Source: an uncultured Flavobacteriaceae bacterium (lineage in GTDB: Bacteria > Bacteroidota > Bacteroidia > Flavobacteriales > Flavobacteriaceae). Taken from it: DNA of 64,000 nucleotides. A program made the translations under genes and the position numbers. Of the stretch, positions 53,226 through 63,575 are shown in pieces. The stretch's first letter is position 1. The number at the start of each line of letters is the position of its first letter. Location: positions 1 through 64,000 of the forward strand of contig CANNGA010000017.1 in assembly GCA_947504035.1 (NCBI GenBank), written 5' to 3'. The notes beneath the pieces are model-generated. The model worked only from the letters and a program-made list of their open reading frames with translations. It was not told the DNA's origin and made no database searches.

Positions 53226-54123
53226 GCTGTACTAATTTTTTTATACGGTTAAAATCTTCTTCAGAGTGAAATGGAATGATGATTTTTCCTTTTCCATTTT
53301 TAGAGACTTTAACGTCTATTTTGTGACCAAAGTATTCAGAAAAGTCTTTTATGCCTTTTTTAACATGTTTTGGAACGTCTTCCTCATTGGCTTTAGCATC
53401 AGCAGTCTTTGGTTTTGGATTGTTATACTGTCTTACCAATTCTTCGGTGTCTCTTACCGATAACTTTTCAGATAAAACCACTTCATAGATGTCCAACTGG
53501 GCACTTTGGTCTTCTATAGTAATTAGCGCACGGCCATGACCCATAGAAATAAATCCGTCGCGCATGCCCGTTTGTATGATAGGGTCTAGTTTTAATAAAC
53601 GCAAGTAATTTGTAATGGTAGAACGTTTTTTACCAACACGTTCACTCATTTGTTCCTGCGTTAAATTTATTTCATCAATAAGACGCTGGTAAGATAAAGC
53701 GATCTCTATAGGGTCTAAATCTTGACGTTGAATATTTTCAACCAGGGCCATTTCTAAGGACTCTTGATCGTTGGCAATACGAATGTAGGCTGGTATGGTT
53801 TCTAAACCAACGAGTTTAGAGGCTCTAAAACGACGTTCTCCCGAAACCAACTGGTATTTATCAAACTCTAATTTGCGAACTGTTATGGGTTGAATGATAC
53901 CAAGTTCTTTAATAGAAGAGGCCAATTCTTGTAAAGACTCTTCACTAAAGTTGGTACGTGGTTGAAATGGATTCACCTCAATAGAGGTGACATCTAGTTC
54001 TACAATACTGCCTATAACTTTATCGGCATCTTTATCTTGCACCGATTGTATGTCATTACTAGGGTCTTTTAAAAGAGCAGATAAGCCTCTACCTAAAGCC
54101 TGTTTCTTAGTTGCCTTCGCCAT
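53215..54123 (-). CDS. parB: Chromosome-partitioning protein ParB
   Basis: The 302-residue protein has the ParB nuclease-like domain (NPFQPRTNFSEESLQELASSIKELG), the CTP-binding box (VSGERRFRASKL) and the helix-turn-helix (LTQEQMSERVGKKRSTITNYLRLL). ParB binds parS and loads condensin, and acts with ParA. It lies 3 bases after parA. No parS consensus was seen in the window by eye. Confidence 0.96.
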   Translation of the reverse strand: MAKATKKQALGRGLSALLKDPSNDIQSVQDKDADKVIGSIVELDVTSIEVNPFQPRTNFSEESLQELASSIKELGIIQPITVRKLEFDKYQLVSGERRFRASKLVGLETIPAYIRIANDQESLEMALVENIQRQDLDPIEIALSYQRLIDEINLTQEQMSERVGKKRSTITNYLRLLKLDPIIQTGMRDGFISMGHGRALITIEDQSAQLDIYEVVLSEKLSVRDTEELVRQYNNPKPKTADAKANEEDVPKHVKKGIKDFSEYFGHKIDVKVSKNGKGKIIIPFHSEEDFNRIKKLVQRAE

Positions 54124-54126
54124 AAT

Positions 54127-54891
54127 TTAGGTGTTTTTTGTAATGATTTCTTCTGCTAAGCTTAAGTAATTAGACGCACCTTTACTTGCGGCATCATAAT
54201 TAATAATGCTTTCGCCGTAACTAGGCGCCTCACTTAAACGTACGTTTCTTTGTATGATCGTTTTAAATACCATATCATTAAAATGCTTTTGCACTTCTTC
54301 TACCACCTGGTTAGATAAGCGCAATCGTGCATCGTACATGGTTAATAGTAGCCCTTCGTAATCTAAAGTGCTATTGTGTACTTTTTGTACACTCTTTATG
54401 GTATTTAGTAATTTGCCTAAACCTTCTAAGGCAAAGTATTCACATTGTATAGGGATCAACACCGAATCTGCAGCTGTTAGCGCATTAAGCGTTAATAAGC
54501 CTAGTGAAGGGGCACAATCTATAAGAATGTAATCGTAATCATTCTTTAGATCTTGTAATACCTTTTTCAGCATGTATTCACGTTCATCCTTATCTACTAA
54601 TTCAATTTCAATGGCCACAAGGTCAATATGAGCAGGGATGATATCCAAGTTAGGTGTGTCTGTTGAAATGATAGCTTCTTTAGCCGTATTGGTATGCTCT
54701 AACAACTGGTAGGTTCCAATTTCCACACTTTCTACATCTATACCAAGTCCAGACGTGGCATTCGCCTGCGGATCGGCATCTATAAGCAATACTTTTTTTT
54801 CTAAGACACCAAGAGATGCTGCCAGATTTACTGAAGTAGTGGTTTTGCCTACGCCTCCTTTTTGGTTAGCAATTGCAATGATTTTCCCCAT
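54127..54891 (-). CDS. parA: Chromosome-partitioning ATPase ParA (Soj type)
   Basis: The 254-residue ATPase has the deviant Walker A KGGVGKTTTSVNLA, the Walker A' DADPQANATSGLG and Walker B IDCAPSLGLL. No N-terminal HTH, so it is the short chromosomal type. It is the first gene of the parA-parB-DUF5683-dapB-lepB run, in which the genes are close together or overlap. Confidence 0.97.
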   Translation of the reverse strand: MGKIIAIANQKGGVGKTTTSVNLAASLGVLEKKVLLIDADPQANATSGLGIDVESVEIGTYQLLEHTNTAKEAIISTDTPNLDIIPAHIDLVAIEIELVDKDEREYMLKKVLQDLKNDYDYILIDCAPSLGLLTLNALTAADSVLIPIQCEYFALEGLGKLLNTIKSVQKVHNSTLDYEGLLLTMYDARLRLSNQVVEEVQKHFNDMVFKTIIQRNVRLSEAPSYGESIINYDAASKGASNYLSLAEEIITKNT

Positions 54892-55075
54892 TGATTGATT
54901 TGGTTTTATATTTCGTAAAAATACAATTATTTATGAGGAATAAAAACCGAACTTGTTAACACTTGGTAAAATCATTTTAAGGGATAGTATACAGGGAATC
55001 TCTTAAAGTTTAACAGATTTTTGTGAGAAAATAAGCGTGTGAAATTAGAAATTTGATCTGCTAAAACAGACCTTA

Positions 55076-57847
55076 ATGATACAAGACAAATTCGTGTTTC
55101 TAAAATTAAAATGGTTATATGCCCTGTTGCTCGTATTACAGGTACAATTGCAGGCACAAATTAAGCAAACGGCCACAATAGAGGGAATTACAGCATACCA
55201 GTTGGATAATGGGCTAGAGGTTTTGCTGTTTCCGGACCACTCGTCACAAACCATAACGGTTAATATAACGTATAAAGTAGGGTCGAAACATGAAGGTGCT
55301 GGAGAAAAAGGTATGGCGCACTTGTTAGAACATATGGTGTTTAAGGGGACGCCAAAGCACCCGGATATTCCTAAAGAGTTAACGGCTAGAGGTGCAAGGC
55401 CCAACGGAACTACCTATTATGATCGAACAAACTATTACGAGACTTTTAATGCTACCGATGCTAATTTAGAATGGGCTTTAGATTTAGAGGCAGACCGTAT
55501 GCTTAATTCATTTATAGCAAAGAAAGATTTGGAATCTGAGTTTTCTGTAGTACGTAATGAGTTTGAAAGAGGCGAAAACTCCCCTGAAAATGTACTTCGC
55601 TTAAAAGTAATTAATACGGCGTACTTATGGCACAATTATGGAAATGCAACTATTGGAAATCGCTCTGATATAGAACGTGTACCTATAGAAAAATTACAGG
55701 CATTTTATAAAAAATATTACAGACCAGATAATGCTGTTTTGATGGTGACAGGTAAATTCGAAACCGAAAAGACCTTAAAGCTTATCGTTGAAAAATTTGC
55801 AGGATTAAAAACCTCTTCACCTCCGTTAAATGATATTCCCACTGTAGAACCTCCTCAGGAAGGGGAACGTCGTGTACGATTAGAACGGGTTGGAGATTTG
55901 CAAATAGCCTCTGCTCTATACCACATACCTGCAGGGTCTCATGAAGATTTTGCGGCTTTAGCAGTTGCCGAATTGATTTTGACAGACCAGCCTTCAGGGC
56001 GTTTATACAAAGCATTGGTAGATGGTAAAAAAGCTTCAGATATATTTTCTTATGCGCCTTTTACCAAAGAACCTTCATTTTTTTATATAAACGTAAATGT
56101 GCCTTCCGATAAAAATTTAGAGACCGCAGAGCACACTTTTTTAAAGACGTTAGATAATTTGAAAACGACACCTGTTACCAAAGAAGAGGTGAAACGAGCC
56201 AAATCTAAGTTGCTAAAGCAGTACGATCAAGTACATCGAAATTCGGCGTATTTGGGGTTGTACATGAGTGAATTTATTGGCGCAGGCGATTGGCGATTGG
56301 CTTTTATTCAAAGAGATCGGGTTGCAGATATGACGGTTGAAAAGGTGAATGCCGCCTTGCAGAGGTATTTTATTCCGACCAACAGAACGGTTGGCATATT
56401 TAAACCTTCTAAAGCAGCCGTGAGTGTGGCTATTGGTCATACAGAGGGTTTGGAAACAGCCGTAGAGGCCTACAAAGGTAAAGAAGGTTATGGCGCAGGA
56501 GAAGCTTTTGATGTGTCTTATGAAAACATCAAAAACCGCTTAAGTGCAGGGCAATTGCAAAGTGTACCGATAACTTATGGTTTTATTCAAAAGGACAACA
56601 GAGGTGAAACTGTAACCTTACGGTTTATCATTCGCAACGGAACCGTTAAAGATTTAATGCACAAAGGTAAAGTGGCAAGTTATACGGGGCGCATGCTCAC
56701 TAAAGGCACGCAAACAAAATCGCGCCAAGCTATTGAGGATGCGTTAAGTGCTATGAAATCATCCATTCACTTTTCAGGATCGAATGGACGTATTGGTGTG
56801 ACTGTTAATACCACAGCGCATTCCTTAAAAGCGACTTTAGGGCTTATGGCAGAGCTTTTAAAAGCGCCAAAGTTTGATGCTGCGGAGTTGGAAAAATTAA
56901 AAACTAAGGATCTCGCCTCTATAGAACGTAATAAAACACAACCTCAGTTTTTAGTGCAAAAACGTTTAGGGCGTTTAGATCAGCCTTACAAAAAAGGACA
57001 TCCTCTATATGTGAGAACGGTAGAAGAGGATATTGCGGCAATTAAAGCCGTTACAATAGAAGATGTACAGGCATATTATGATGCCTTTTATGGGATTTCT
57101 AATAATGCAAGTCTCGTTGCTATAGGTAATATAGATGAGACTGCGCTTAAACGTTTTTTTGAAACCGAGTTTGCAGATTTCAAACAAAATAAACCTTATA
57201 CGGCTATCGCGAAACCGTACAGGCCTAAAACAGCGGTAAACGAAAATATACTAACACCAGATAAAAAGAATGCGATAAGTATTGGGCTTTTACCTATTAA
57301 AAGTCATGTAGAAACCGAAGATTATGCGGCGTTAGAAATTGCAGGTGCTATATTTGGAGGCGGGTTTTTAAATTCTAGAATTGCAGCACGGTTACGGCAA
57401 AAAGATGGGGTGAGTTATGGTGCTGGCGGTGGCGTACGTGTATCTATCGATCCTAAAAGTGATGCTTCAAGTCTTTCTGTATACGCGATTTATGCTCCAG
57501 AGAATGCCGATAAGGTACAGTTGGGGTTTAAGGAAGAAATTGCGAGGTTTATTAAAGAAGGCATCACAGAAGAGGAGTTGCAGGTAGCCATTACCAGTTG
57601 GATACAAGGCGCGCAAGTGTCAAGAGCAAAGGATGATGAATTGTCAGGAACGGTTATAAATACTCTTTATTTTGATCGCGATTTGTTGTTTTATAAAGGC
57701 ATTGAAGATAAGGTGAAAGCATTGACTGTAAGTCGTGTAAATACGGTGATAAAAAGGTATTTTAAACCTTTTAGCGATTGGACGGTTGTTAATGCGGGCG
57801 ATTTTAAAACCTACCCTATAGAAACAAAAACGAAAACGTTAGATTAG
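55076..57847 (+). CDS. M16-family zinc metallopeptidase (secreted)
   Basis: The 923-residue protein has a signal peptide (WLYALLLVLQVQLQAQ). The first M16 half holds the inverse zinc motif HLLEH in GMAHLLEHMVFKGTPKHP, with the further Glu ligand some 70 residues on. The second half lacks the motif, as is usual for the inactive half of pitrilysin-type enzymes. Such peptidases degrade peptides in a closed chamber. It stands alone, divergent from parA. Confidence 0.94.
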   Translation: MIQDKFVFLKLKWLYALLLVLQVQLQAQIKQTATIEGITAYQLDNGLEVLLFPDHSSQTITVNITYKVGSKHEGAGEKGMAHLLEHMVFKGTPKHPDIPKELTARGARPNGTTYYDRTNYYETFNATDANLEWALDLEADRMLNSFIAKKDLESEFSVVRNEFERGENSPENVLRLKVINTAYLWHNYGNATIGNRSDIERVPIEKLQAFYKKYYRPDNAVLMVTGKFETEKTLKLIVEKFAGLKTSSPPLNDIPTVEPPQEGERRVRLERVGDLQIASALYHIPAGSHEDFAALAVAELILTDQPSGRLYKALVDGKKASDIFSYAPFTKEPSFFYINVNVPSDKNLETAEHTFLKTLDNLKTTPVTKEEVKRAKSKLLKQYDQVHRNSAYLGLYMSEFIGAGDWRLAFIQRDRVADMTVEKVNAALQRYFIPTNRTVGIFKPSKAAVSVAIGHTEGLETAVEAYKGKEGYGAGEAFDVSYENIKNRLSAGQLQSVPITYGFIQKDNRGETVTLRFIIRNGTVKDLMHKGKVASYTGRMLTKGTQTKSRQAIEDALSAMKSSIHFSGSNGRIGVTVNTTAHSLKATLGLMAELLKAPKFDAAELEKLKTKDLASIERNKTQPQFLVQKRLGRLDQPYKKGHPLYVRTVEEDIAAIKAVTIEDVQAYYDAFYGISNNASLVAIGNIDETALKRFFETEFADFKQNKPYTAIAKPYRPKTAVNENILTPDKKNAISIGLLPIKSHVETEDYAALEIAGAIFGGGFLNSRIAARLRQKDGVSYGAGGGVRVSIDPKSDASSLSVYAIYAPENADKVQLGFKEEIARFIKEGITEEELQVAITSWIQGAQVSRAKDDELSGTVINTLYFDRDLLFYKGIEDKVKALTVSRVNTVIKRYFKPFSDWTVVNAGDFKTYPIETKTKTLD

Positions 57848-57953
57848 GGGGTGGTTAGCACGTCACACTGTGTGTTTTAGTGCGTCACAACCCTATTTTA
57901 AAACAAAAATAGAAACTAAGTTTTGGGATAGATCCAAATACTAAAATAAGATG

Positions 57954-57961
57954 TACCTTTG
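57954..57961 (+). promoter_or_regulatory. Promoter element of the DEAD-box helicase gene
   Basis: TACCTTTG matches the -7 consensus. No TTG is at the usual distance. A leader of about 120 bases would precede the ATG at 58087, unusually long for this genome and seen with cold-inducible helicases elsewhere. Confidence 0.5.
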
Positions 57962-58086
57962 TGCGATATTAAAAGAAGCGGTCTAGGCCAATATAGAAAT
58001 AGACTATAGGGTATAGTTATCGAAACTTAAAAAGCAGAATAGATACTCATGCTTTGCTACAAAACTTAGCTTCGTAAATACATTAT

Positions 58087-59361
58087 ATGTCATTTCAATC
58101 TTTAGGCCTATCCGAAGCCTTGCTTAAAGCTATAAGCAAAAAAGGATATACTACACCAAGTCCCATTCAGCAAAAAGCCATACCTGCAGTTTTAGAAGGT
58201 AACGATGTGTTAGCCTCTGCGCAAACAGGAACAGGGAAAACAGCAAGTTTTACATTGCCACTATTACATTTACTTTCTGAAAACCCTAAAGAAAAGTTTA
58301 AACCTATTCGTGCTTTAATTTTAACGCCAACACGAGAATTGGCCGCACAGGTTTATGCTAATGTTAGAGAGTACAGCGAATTTTTAAATTTAAGAAGTGC
58401 AGTGATTTTTGGAGGTGTTAACCAAAAGCCACAAGTCGCTACGATAAAGCAAGGCGTGGATATTTTGGTGGCCACACCAGGACGTTTATTAGATTTGCAA
58501 AATCAAGGGTTATTATCTCTAAAACGTATCGAAATTTTTGTGTTGGATGAAGCCGACAGGATGCTAGATATGGGATTTTTAAGAGATATTGAACGTGTGC
58601 TTAAAATGATGCCCAATGAACGTCAAAACTTAATGTTTTCGGCAACCTACTCTAAGGAGATTAAAAAATTGGCTAATGGTATATTAAGCACACCTGTACA
58701 GATAGAAGTTACACCAGAAAACACGACGGTAGAGGCGATAAGTCAAAAAGTACACCGCGTTGCAAAGGGGTTAAAAACGGGATTAATAATAAAGCTTATT
58801 TCCGATGGTAATTGGAAACAGGTTTTGGTATTTACACGTACAAAACACGGCGCAAATAGGCTTTGTGAAAAAATGGTAAAAGCCAATATTACAGCAGCGG
58901 CCATACATGGTAACAAGAGTCAAGGTGCTAGGGTAAGAGCCTTGTCTGGATTTAAGAGCGGTGCTATTCGTGTTTTGGTAGCTACAGATATTGCTGCCCG
59001 TGGTTTAGATATTCCTTTATTACCTCATGTTATTAATTTTGAATTGCCAAATATTGCAGAAGATTATGTACATAGAATTGGGCGTACTGGTAGAGCAGGA
59101 GCAAGTGGTGAAGCGTTGTCTTTGGTAAGTGCCGATGAAACGTCTTATTTAAAAGCGATAGAAAAGCTTATTGGAATGCAATTGCCGGTTTCTATAATTG
59201 AAGGTTTCGAACCAGATCCTAATGCATCTACAGCACCTATAAAACAAGGTCAAGGACGACAACAACGCAAGCCTAGAAACGCATCGAATGGATCGCGAAA
59301 TTCTAATAGAAACTCTAATAAGAATAAGTCGCGAAAGCCACAACAAAGTAGGAACCGTTAA
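58087..59361 (+). CDS. DEAD-box RNA helicase, RhlE-like
   Basis: The 424-residue protein has the full motif set: Q motif ([10 protein letters not shown]), I (AQTGTGKT), Ia (PTRELA), II (DEAD in [13 protein letters not shown]), III (SAT), V ([12 protein letters not shown]) and VI ([10 protein letters not shown]). The C-terminal tail (about 375-424) is rich in Arg, Asn, Ser, Gln and Lys, typical for RNA-binding tails of RhlE-type helicases. Roles in ribosome assembly, RNA decay and cold growth are known for the family. The VF530 gene follows by 8 bases. Confidence 0.96.
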   Translation: MSFQSLGLSEALLKAISKKGYTTPSPIQQKAIPAVLEGNDVLASAQTGTGKTASFTLPLLHLLSENPKEKFKPIRALILTPTRELAAQVYANVREYSEFLNLRSAVIFGGVNQKPQVATIKQGVDILVATPGRLLDLQNQGLLSLKRIEIFVLDEADRMLDMGFLRDIERVLKMMPNERQNLMFSATYSKEIKKLANGILSTPVQIEVTPENTTVEAISQKVHRVAKGLKTGLIIKLISDGNWKQVLVFTRTKHGANRLCEKMVKANITAAAIHGNKSQGARVRALSGFKSGAIRVLVATDIAARGLDIPLLPHVINFELPNIAEDYVHRIGRTGRAGASGEALSLVSADETSYLKAIEKLIGMQLPVSIIEGFEPDPNASTAPIKQGQGRQQRKPRNASNGSRNSNRNSNKNKSRKPQQSRNR

Positions 59362-59369
59362 AGTGTTAC

Positions 59370-59600
59370 ATGGAGTCACAGCCCAATAATCCGTTACATG
59401 GCATAAAACTAGCTCAGATTTTAGAGGATCTGGTAGCGCATTATGGTTGGGAATATATGGGCTATACAGTAAAGATTAGATGTTTTAATGAGAACCCTTC
59501 TATCTCATCTAGTTTGAAGTTTTTACGACGAACGCCTTGGGCAAGAACTAAGGTAGAAGCGATGTATTTAAAGCTATTAGCGCATAAAAAATCAAAATAA
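59370..59600 (+). CDS. VF530-family (DUF2132) protein
   Basis: The 76-residue protein matches VF530/DUF2132: [25 protein letters not shown], then [25 protein letters not shown]. The family is a small helical fold with suggested DNA-binding ability. It lies 8 bases after the helicase gene, so the two share a transcript. Confidence 0.9.
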   Translation: MESQPNNPLHGIKLAQILEDLVAHYGWEYMGYTVKIRCFNENPSISSSLKFLRRTPWARTKVEAMYLKLLAHKKSK

Positions 59601-59858
59601 AGCGGCCGTTAAGCCGTTTGTGCAATCTATCGCATCGTTATGTTTTTAAGTTGTATTGCTTTTTAAGCGCATAGTGAAGTGGGGCATTGTTTTATTGCGC
59701 AGCATGCTTTAATCTGTTTTAAATTGTACCCTGTTTACAGCATTAATGGGTTTTAAATAAAAGTGATCTTTCTGATGTTTAATGCCTCTTGCTGTTTTCT
59801 TAAAATAGACGAACAACTCTATTGCTTTAATATAAAGATAGCTTGGTAGCGACCGTAT

Positions 59859-60518
59859 TTATATTTTACGAACGACCATTTCAATAACTGAAGAGGCGTT
59901 TTTGTATTGGTCTGATAGTAGAGTAATTGTATAGGTGTCGAATGTTAATGTGAGTCCATTTGTAATGTCTGAACTGTAAACGATAACGTATTTAGAGGTC
60001 TTGTTTGATGTTGCTTTAAGGGTGTATGCTACATGGCTAAAGTAGGTACGGTCATCTATTTCTGGAGGGGCATCCCAGCCATACTCCTCCATAACGTCTA
60101 CGATTTTTAACGCTATTGTATCTGTTTTGGTATGCAGTATTACTTTTTGAAGGTTTGAAAGCGCAAATGCTTTTCCAAAGTGCGCTTGCGTGATGTTGAG
60201 GTAGTACTGCCCTGCCTTTGTTTTAAACGTTAGGAAATAATTTTTATAGGCTTTGGTATGGTACCGACGCGAAGTAGAGTCTTGTACGTTATAAAACTCT
60301 GCAGCCACCGTCTGGTTGTCATAAACTCTAAGGTAAGTAGTGCCTAATGCTTGTACTGCTGCTGCACTGTCGTAGATTTGAAATAAGGTACGTATCGTTA
60401 AATCTTTGTAGGTGATGGCTTCACCAGAACCTTTTAAGAGCTGTATCTGTTTGCCTTGTGCTTCACTATCAAATAAATTTGACATTAAAATTAATAGGAC
60501 GAAAGGGATGTGTTTCAT
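59859..60518 (-). CDS. Secreted protein of unknown function (219 aa)
   Basis: The start chosen is the ATG at 60518; a second, 12 bases upstream, is possible. A signal peptide is clear (MKHIPFVLLILMSNLFDSEAQ). The mature part is rich in beta strands and has no recognised motif; two segments stand out, RRYHTKAYKNYFLTFKTKAGQYYLNI and VMEEYGWDAPPEIDDRTYFSH. It is single, on the minus strand, between the VF530 gene and the mutase. Function unknown. Confidence 0.75.
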   Translation of the reverse strand: MKHIPFVLLILMSNLFDSEAQGKQIQLLKGSGEAITYKDLTIRTLFQIYDSAAAVQALGTTYLRVYDNQTVAAEFYNVQDSTSRRYHTKAYKNYFLTFKTKAGQYYLNITQAHFGKAFALSNLQKVILHTKTDTIALKIVDVMEEYGWDAPPEIDDRTYFSHVAYTLKATSNKTSKYVIVYSSDITNGLTLTFDTYTITLLSDQYKNASSVIEMVVRKI

Positions 60519-60752
60519 GTTTAGGGGCATAGGTACAAAGATGCCCTAAAGGTACGTATACTAAAAGGTAGAATGGCCTTTAGTTAGCACATTTACTATT
60601 CGTGATTATTTGGTATTACAGCCCGTAAAATAGAACGTGAGTTTATTTAGGGTACTAAAAGAAAATCTTGCTTACTGATGAGTAGGTCTTGTGGGCTTAG
60701 CTAATTTGGTTTACTTGTATATGTGAGGTAGTGAACGGGTTACTTTAAGCGC

Positions 60753-62897
60753 TTACACAGCCATTAAAAGTTCTAAAATGGAAATAGCCGTAGCGCTAAT
60801 TTTAGAGCCAGGACCAAAAACGGCGGTAGCACCAGCATCGCATAAGTATTGGTAATCAACTTGAGGAATTACACCGCCTACAATTACCATAATGTCACTG
60901 CGGTGATACGCTTCAAGTTCAGCTATAACCTGAGGTACTAGTGTTTTATGCCCTCCTGCTTGCGATGATATGCCTAAAATATGAACGTCGTTTTCAACGG
61001 CCTGTTTGGCAACTTCTTGTGGGGTTTGAAATAAAGGCGCTATATCGACATCAAAACCAATGTCGGCATAGCCTGTTGCAATAACTTTAGCGCCGCGATC
61101 ATGCCCATCTTGTCCCATTTTAGCAATTAAAATGCGAGGCCTTCTGCCGTCTTCTTCGGCAAAACGGTCTGCAAGTTCTTGCGCCTTTTTAAAATCGGGG
61201 TCGTTATGTATGGTTTCACTGTACACGCCAGAAACGGATTGTATTGGGGCTTTATGCCTTCCAAATTCATCTTCTAAAGCCTTGCTTATTTCTCCTAAAG
61301 TAGCTCTTGCTCTTGCGGCTTCAATAGTTAAAGCAAGTAAGTTGTGTTGCTCATAGTCGTTTTTCGAAGTTAAAGAAATTTTAGCAGCTGTTCTTAATTT
61401 AAGAAGGGTTTTTGCAACTTTAGTAGCGTCTCTGCGTGCTTTAACCGTTTTTAAACGGTCTATTTGTAATTGTTTTACAGTAGCATTATCTATTTCTAGA
61501 GTAGGAATAGGAGGTTCTTCTGTGCTTGTAAATTGATTGACACCAATGCAGATATCCTGTCCAGAATCAATACGCGCTTGTTTTTTTGTAGCGGCTTGTT
61601 CTATTTTTAATTTGGGAAAACCCGCTTCTATAGCTTTGGTCATACCCCCTAAAGCGTCTATCTCTTGCAAATGGCTCCATGCTTTTTCTGCGATCTCATG
61701 GGTAAGGCGTTCTACATAATAACTGCCTGCCCAGGGGTCTATCGTTTTGGTGATTTCTGTTTCTTCTAATAGGTACAATTGGGTGTGCCTCGCAATGCGC
61801 GCCGAGAATTCTGTAGGTAACGCTATCGCTTCATCTAATGCATTGGTATGTAGGCTTTGGGTACCTCCAGCAATAGCAGCCATAGCTTCTACTGTGGTTC
61901 TGGCTATATTGTTAAAGGGCGCTTGCGCTGTAAGGCTCCAACCAGAGGTTTGGCAATGGGCACGTAAGGCCAATGATTTTGGATTTTTAGGTTGAAACGG
62001 TTTGACCAGTTTTGCCCATAACAATCTAGCGGCACGCATTTTTGCAATTTCCATAAAATGATGCATGCCAATGCCCCAAAAAAACGAAAGTTGAGGCGCA
62101 AGAGTGTCTATGGGAATATCTGCCTTTAAGCCTGCTTTTAAATATTCTAAACCATTCGCTAGGGTATAGGCAAGCTCGATATCGCAGGTGGCGCCTGCTT
62201 CCTGCATATGGTAACCAGATATGCTTATGCTTTTAAACTTAGGCATACCTGTACTGGCGTACTTTAAAATATGAGTTATAATGAGCATAGAAGGTTCAGG
62301 GGGGTAGATATAAGTGTTGCGCACCATGAATTCCTTTAGAATATCATTTTGAATGGTGCCAGACAAATGTTTTGGGTCAATCCCCTCCTCTTCAGCAGCG
62401 ACAATATAAAATGCCATAATAGGCAGAACGGCACCATTCATGGTCATAGATACCGAAATTTGATCTAAGGGTATGTCTTTAAAGAGACGTTTCATGTCTT
62501 CTACCGTATCGATAGCAACGCCTGCTTTTCCAACATCTCCAATAACGCGTTCATGATCACTATCGTAGCCCCGATGGGTTGCCAAATCGAATGCAACAGA
62601 TAGTCCTTTTTGTCCCGCAGCTAGGTTGCGTTTGTAAAACGCATTACTTTCTTCGGCAGTACTATAGCCTGCATACTGGCGAATGGTCCATGGCTTTCGT
62701 GTGTACATCGTGCTGTAAGGCCCTCTTAGAAAGGGAGGGATGCCAGCGGCAAAGTCTAGATGTTCTAAGGCGTCGAGGTCTTCCTTGTCATATCTAGATT
62801 TTACCGTAATACCTTCGGCAGTAGGACTAGTTTTAGGGGCCTCTTGTTGAGGAAGCCCCTTAATGTCTAGTACTATGTTTTGAAGGTTTTTACGCAT
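60753..62897 (-). CDS. scpA: Methylmalonyl-CoA mutase, large subunit
   Basis: The 714-residue enzyme rearranges methylmalonyl-CoA and succinyl-CoA with adenosylcobalamin. The TIM-barrel part has [21 protein letters not shown] and [16 protein letters not shown]. The B12-binding domain (from about 585) has the DxHxxG motif ([15 protein letters not shown]), with the Ser/Gly loops [12 protein letters not shown] and [12 protein letters not shown]. It works with the small subunit encoded upstream. Expected roles are propionate and odd-chain or amino acid breakdown. Confidence 0.96.
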   Translation of the reverse strand: MRKNLQNIVLDIKGLPQQEAPKTSPTAEGITVKSRYDKEDLDALEHLDFAAGIPPFLRGPYSTMYTRKPWTIRQYAGYSTAEESNAFYKRNLAAGQKGLSVAFDLATHRGYDSDHERVIGDVGKAGVAIDTVEDMKRLFKDIPLDQISVSMTMNGAVLPIMAFYIVAAEEEGIDPKHLSGTIQNDILKEFMVRNTYIYPPEPSMLIITHILKYASTGMPKFKSISISGYHMQEAGATCDIELAYTLANGLEYLKAGLKADIPIDTLAPQLSFFWGIGMHHFMEIAKMRAARLLWAKLVKPFQPKNPKSLALRAHCQTSGWSLTAQAPFNNIARTTVEAMAAIAGGTQSLHTNALDEAIALPTEFSARIARHTQLYLLEETEITKTIDPWAGSYYVERLTHEIAEKAWSHLQEIDALGGMTKAIEAGFPKLKIEQAATKKQARIDSGQDICIGVNQFTSTEEPPIPTLEIDNATVKQLQIDRLKTVKARRDATKVAKTLLKLRTAAKISLTSKNDYEQHNLLALTIEAARARATLGEISKALEDEFGRHKAPIQSVSGVYSETIHNDPDFKKAQELADRFAEEDGRRPRILIAKMGQDGHDRGAKVIATGYADIGFDVDIAPLFQTPQEVAKQAVENDVHILGISSQAGGHKTLVPQVIAELEAYHRSDIMVIVGGVIPQVDYQYLCDAGATAVFGPGSKISATAISILELLMAV

Positions 62898-62927
62898 GAT
62901 ATGGCCGTCTCTGTTTGTAGATGTGAT

Positions 62928-63575
62928 TTATTTAGGGACTTTATTAAAATCTACTTTAGACGTTTCTGGTGTTTCAGTAACTGTCGTTGGATCAATCTCT
63001 AATAAGTTGGCATAATAAAAGTCTAAAGCAATATAAGCAGCTAGGTACTTGTCTTTAGAGGCCATGCTGTAATTGGACTGTACCGCAGGACCAAATAATT
63101 TGAGACTCATACTATTGGTTTCAAGTAAGGCTTTTAGTGTAGTTTTTAGATCTTTACTGCTAAGATTGTCACCTATACAGCTTATAACATTACTGTTGTA
63201 ATTTAATTTGCTATCACTGTTTGAAGCATCCCATAAGTCTGCTTTTGATTTTAAAACATCAAGGACTTTAATGGTGTGGGGTGTTGCTATTTCTGAGAAT
63301 TTAACACGTTTATAAGTCACATCTCTAAGAAATTGAGAATAGGCACGGGTTAGGCTTGGTGTGGTTTTACTGTAATGTTTGGTAATGTCGTCTTCGAAAA
63401 CAAAAATAGCTTCGTTTAGAAGTTTTAAGTCAAAATTATCGCAATTCACAACAATCCCTTTTTCAGAGAATTTATAGTCTGTTAAAGTTTTTTCTTTAAC
63501 ACTGTCTTTACAACTCCATAACGTGGCTGTAATTAAAAATGCTGCAATGTGGTTTAATTTAAGTCTCATACTCAT
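62928..63575 (-). CDS. Lipoprotein between the two mutase subunits (215 aa)
   Basis: The signal peptide ends at a lipobox (TATLWSCKDS). The mature part is helical with no recognised motif. The start ATG directly follows the mutA stop (TAAATG), so translation is probably coupled. It sits inside the mutase operon although a lipoprotein has no evident role in B12 chemistry. The start could also be the second ATG two codons on. Function unknown. Confidence 0.78.
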   Translation of the reverse strand: MSMRLKLNHIAAFLITATLWSCKDSVKEKTLTDYKFSEKGIVVNCDNFDLKLLNEAIFVFEDDITKHYSKTTPSLTRAYSQFLRDVTYKRVKFSEIATPHTIKVLDVLKSKADLWDASNSDSKLNYNSNVISCIGDNLSSKDLKTTLKALLETNSMSLKLFGPAVQSNYSMASKDKYLAAYIALDFYYANLLEIDPTTVTETPETSKVDFNKVPK

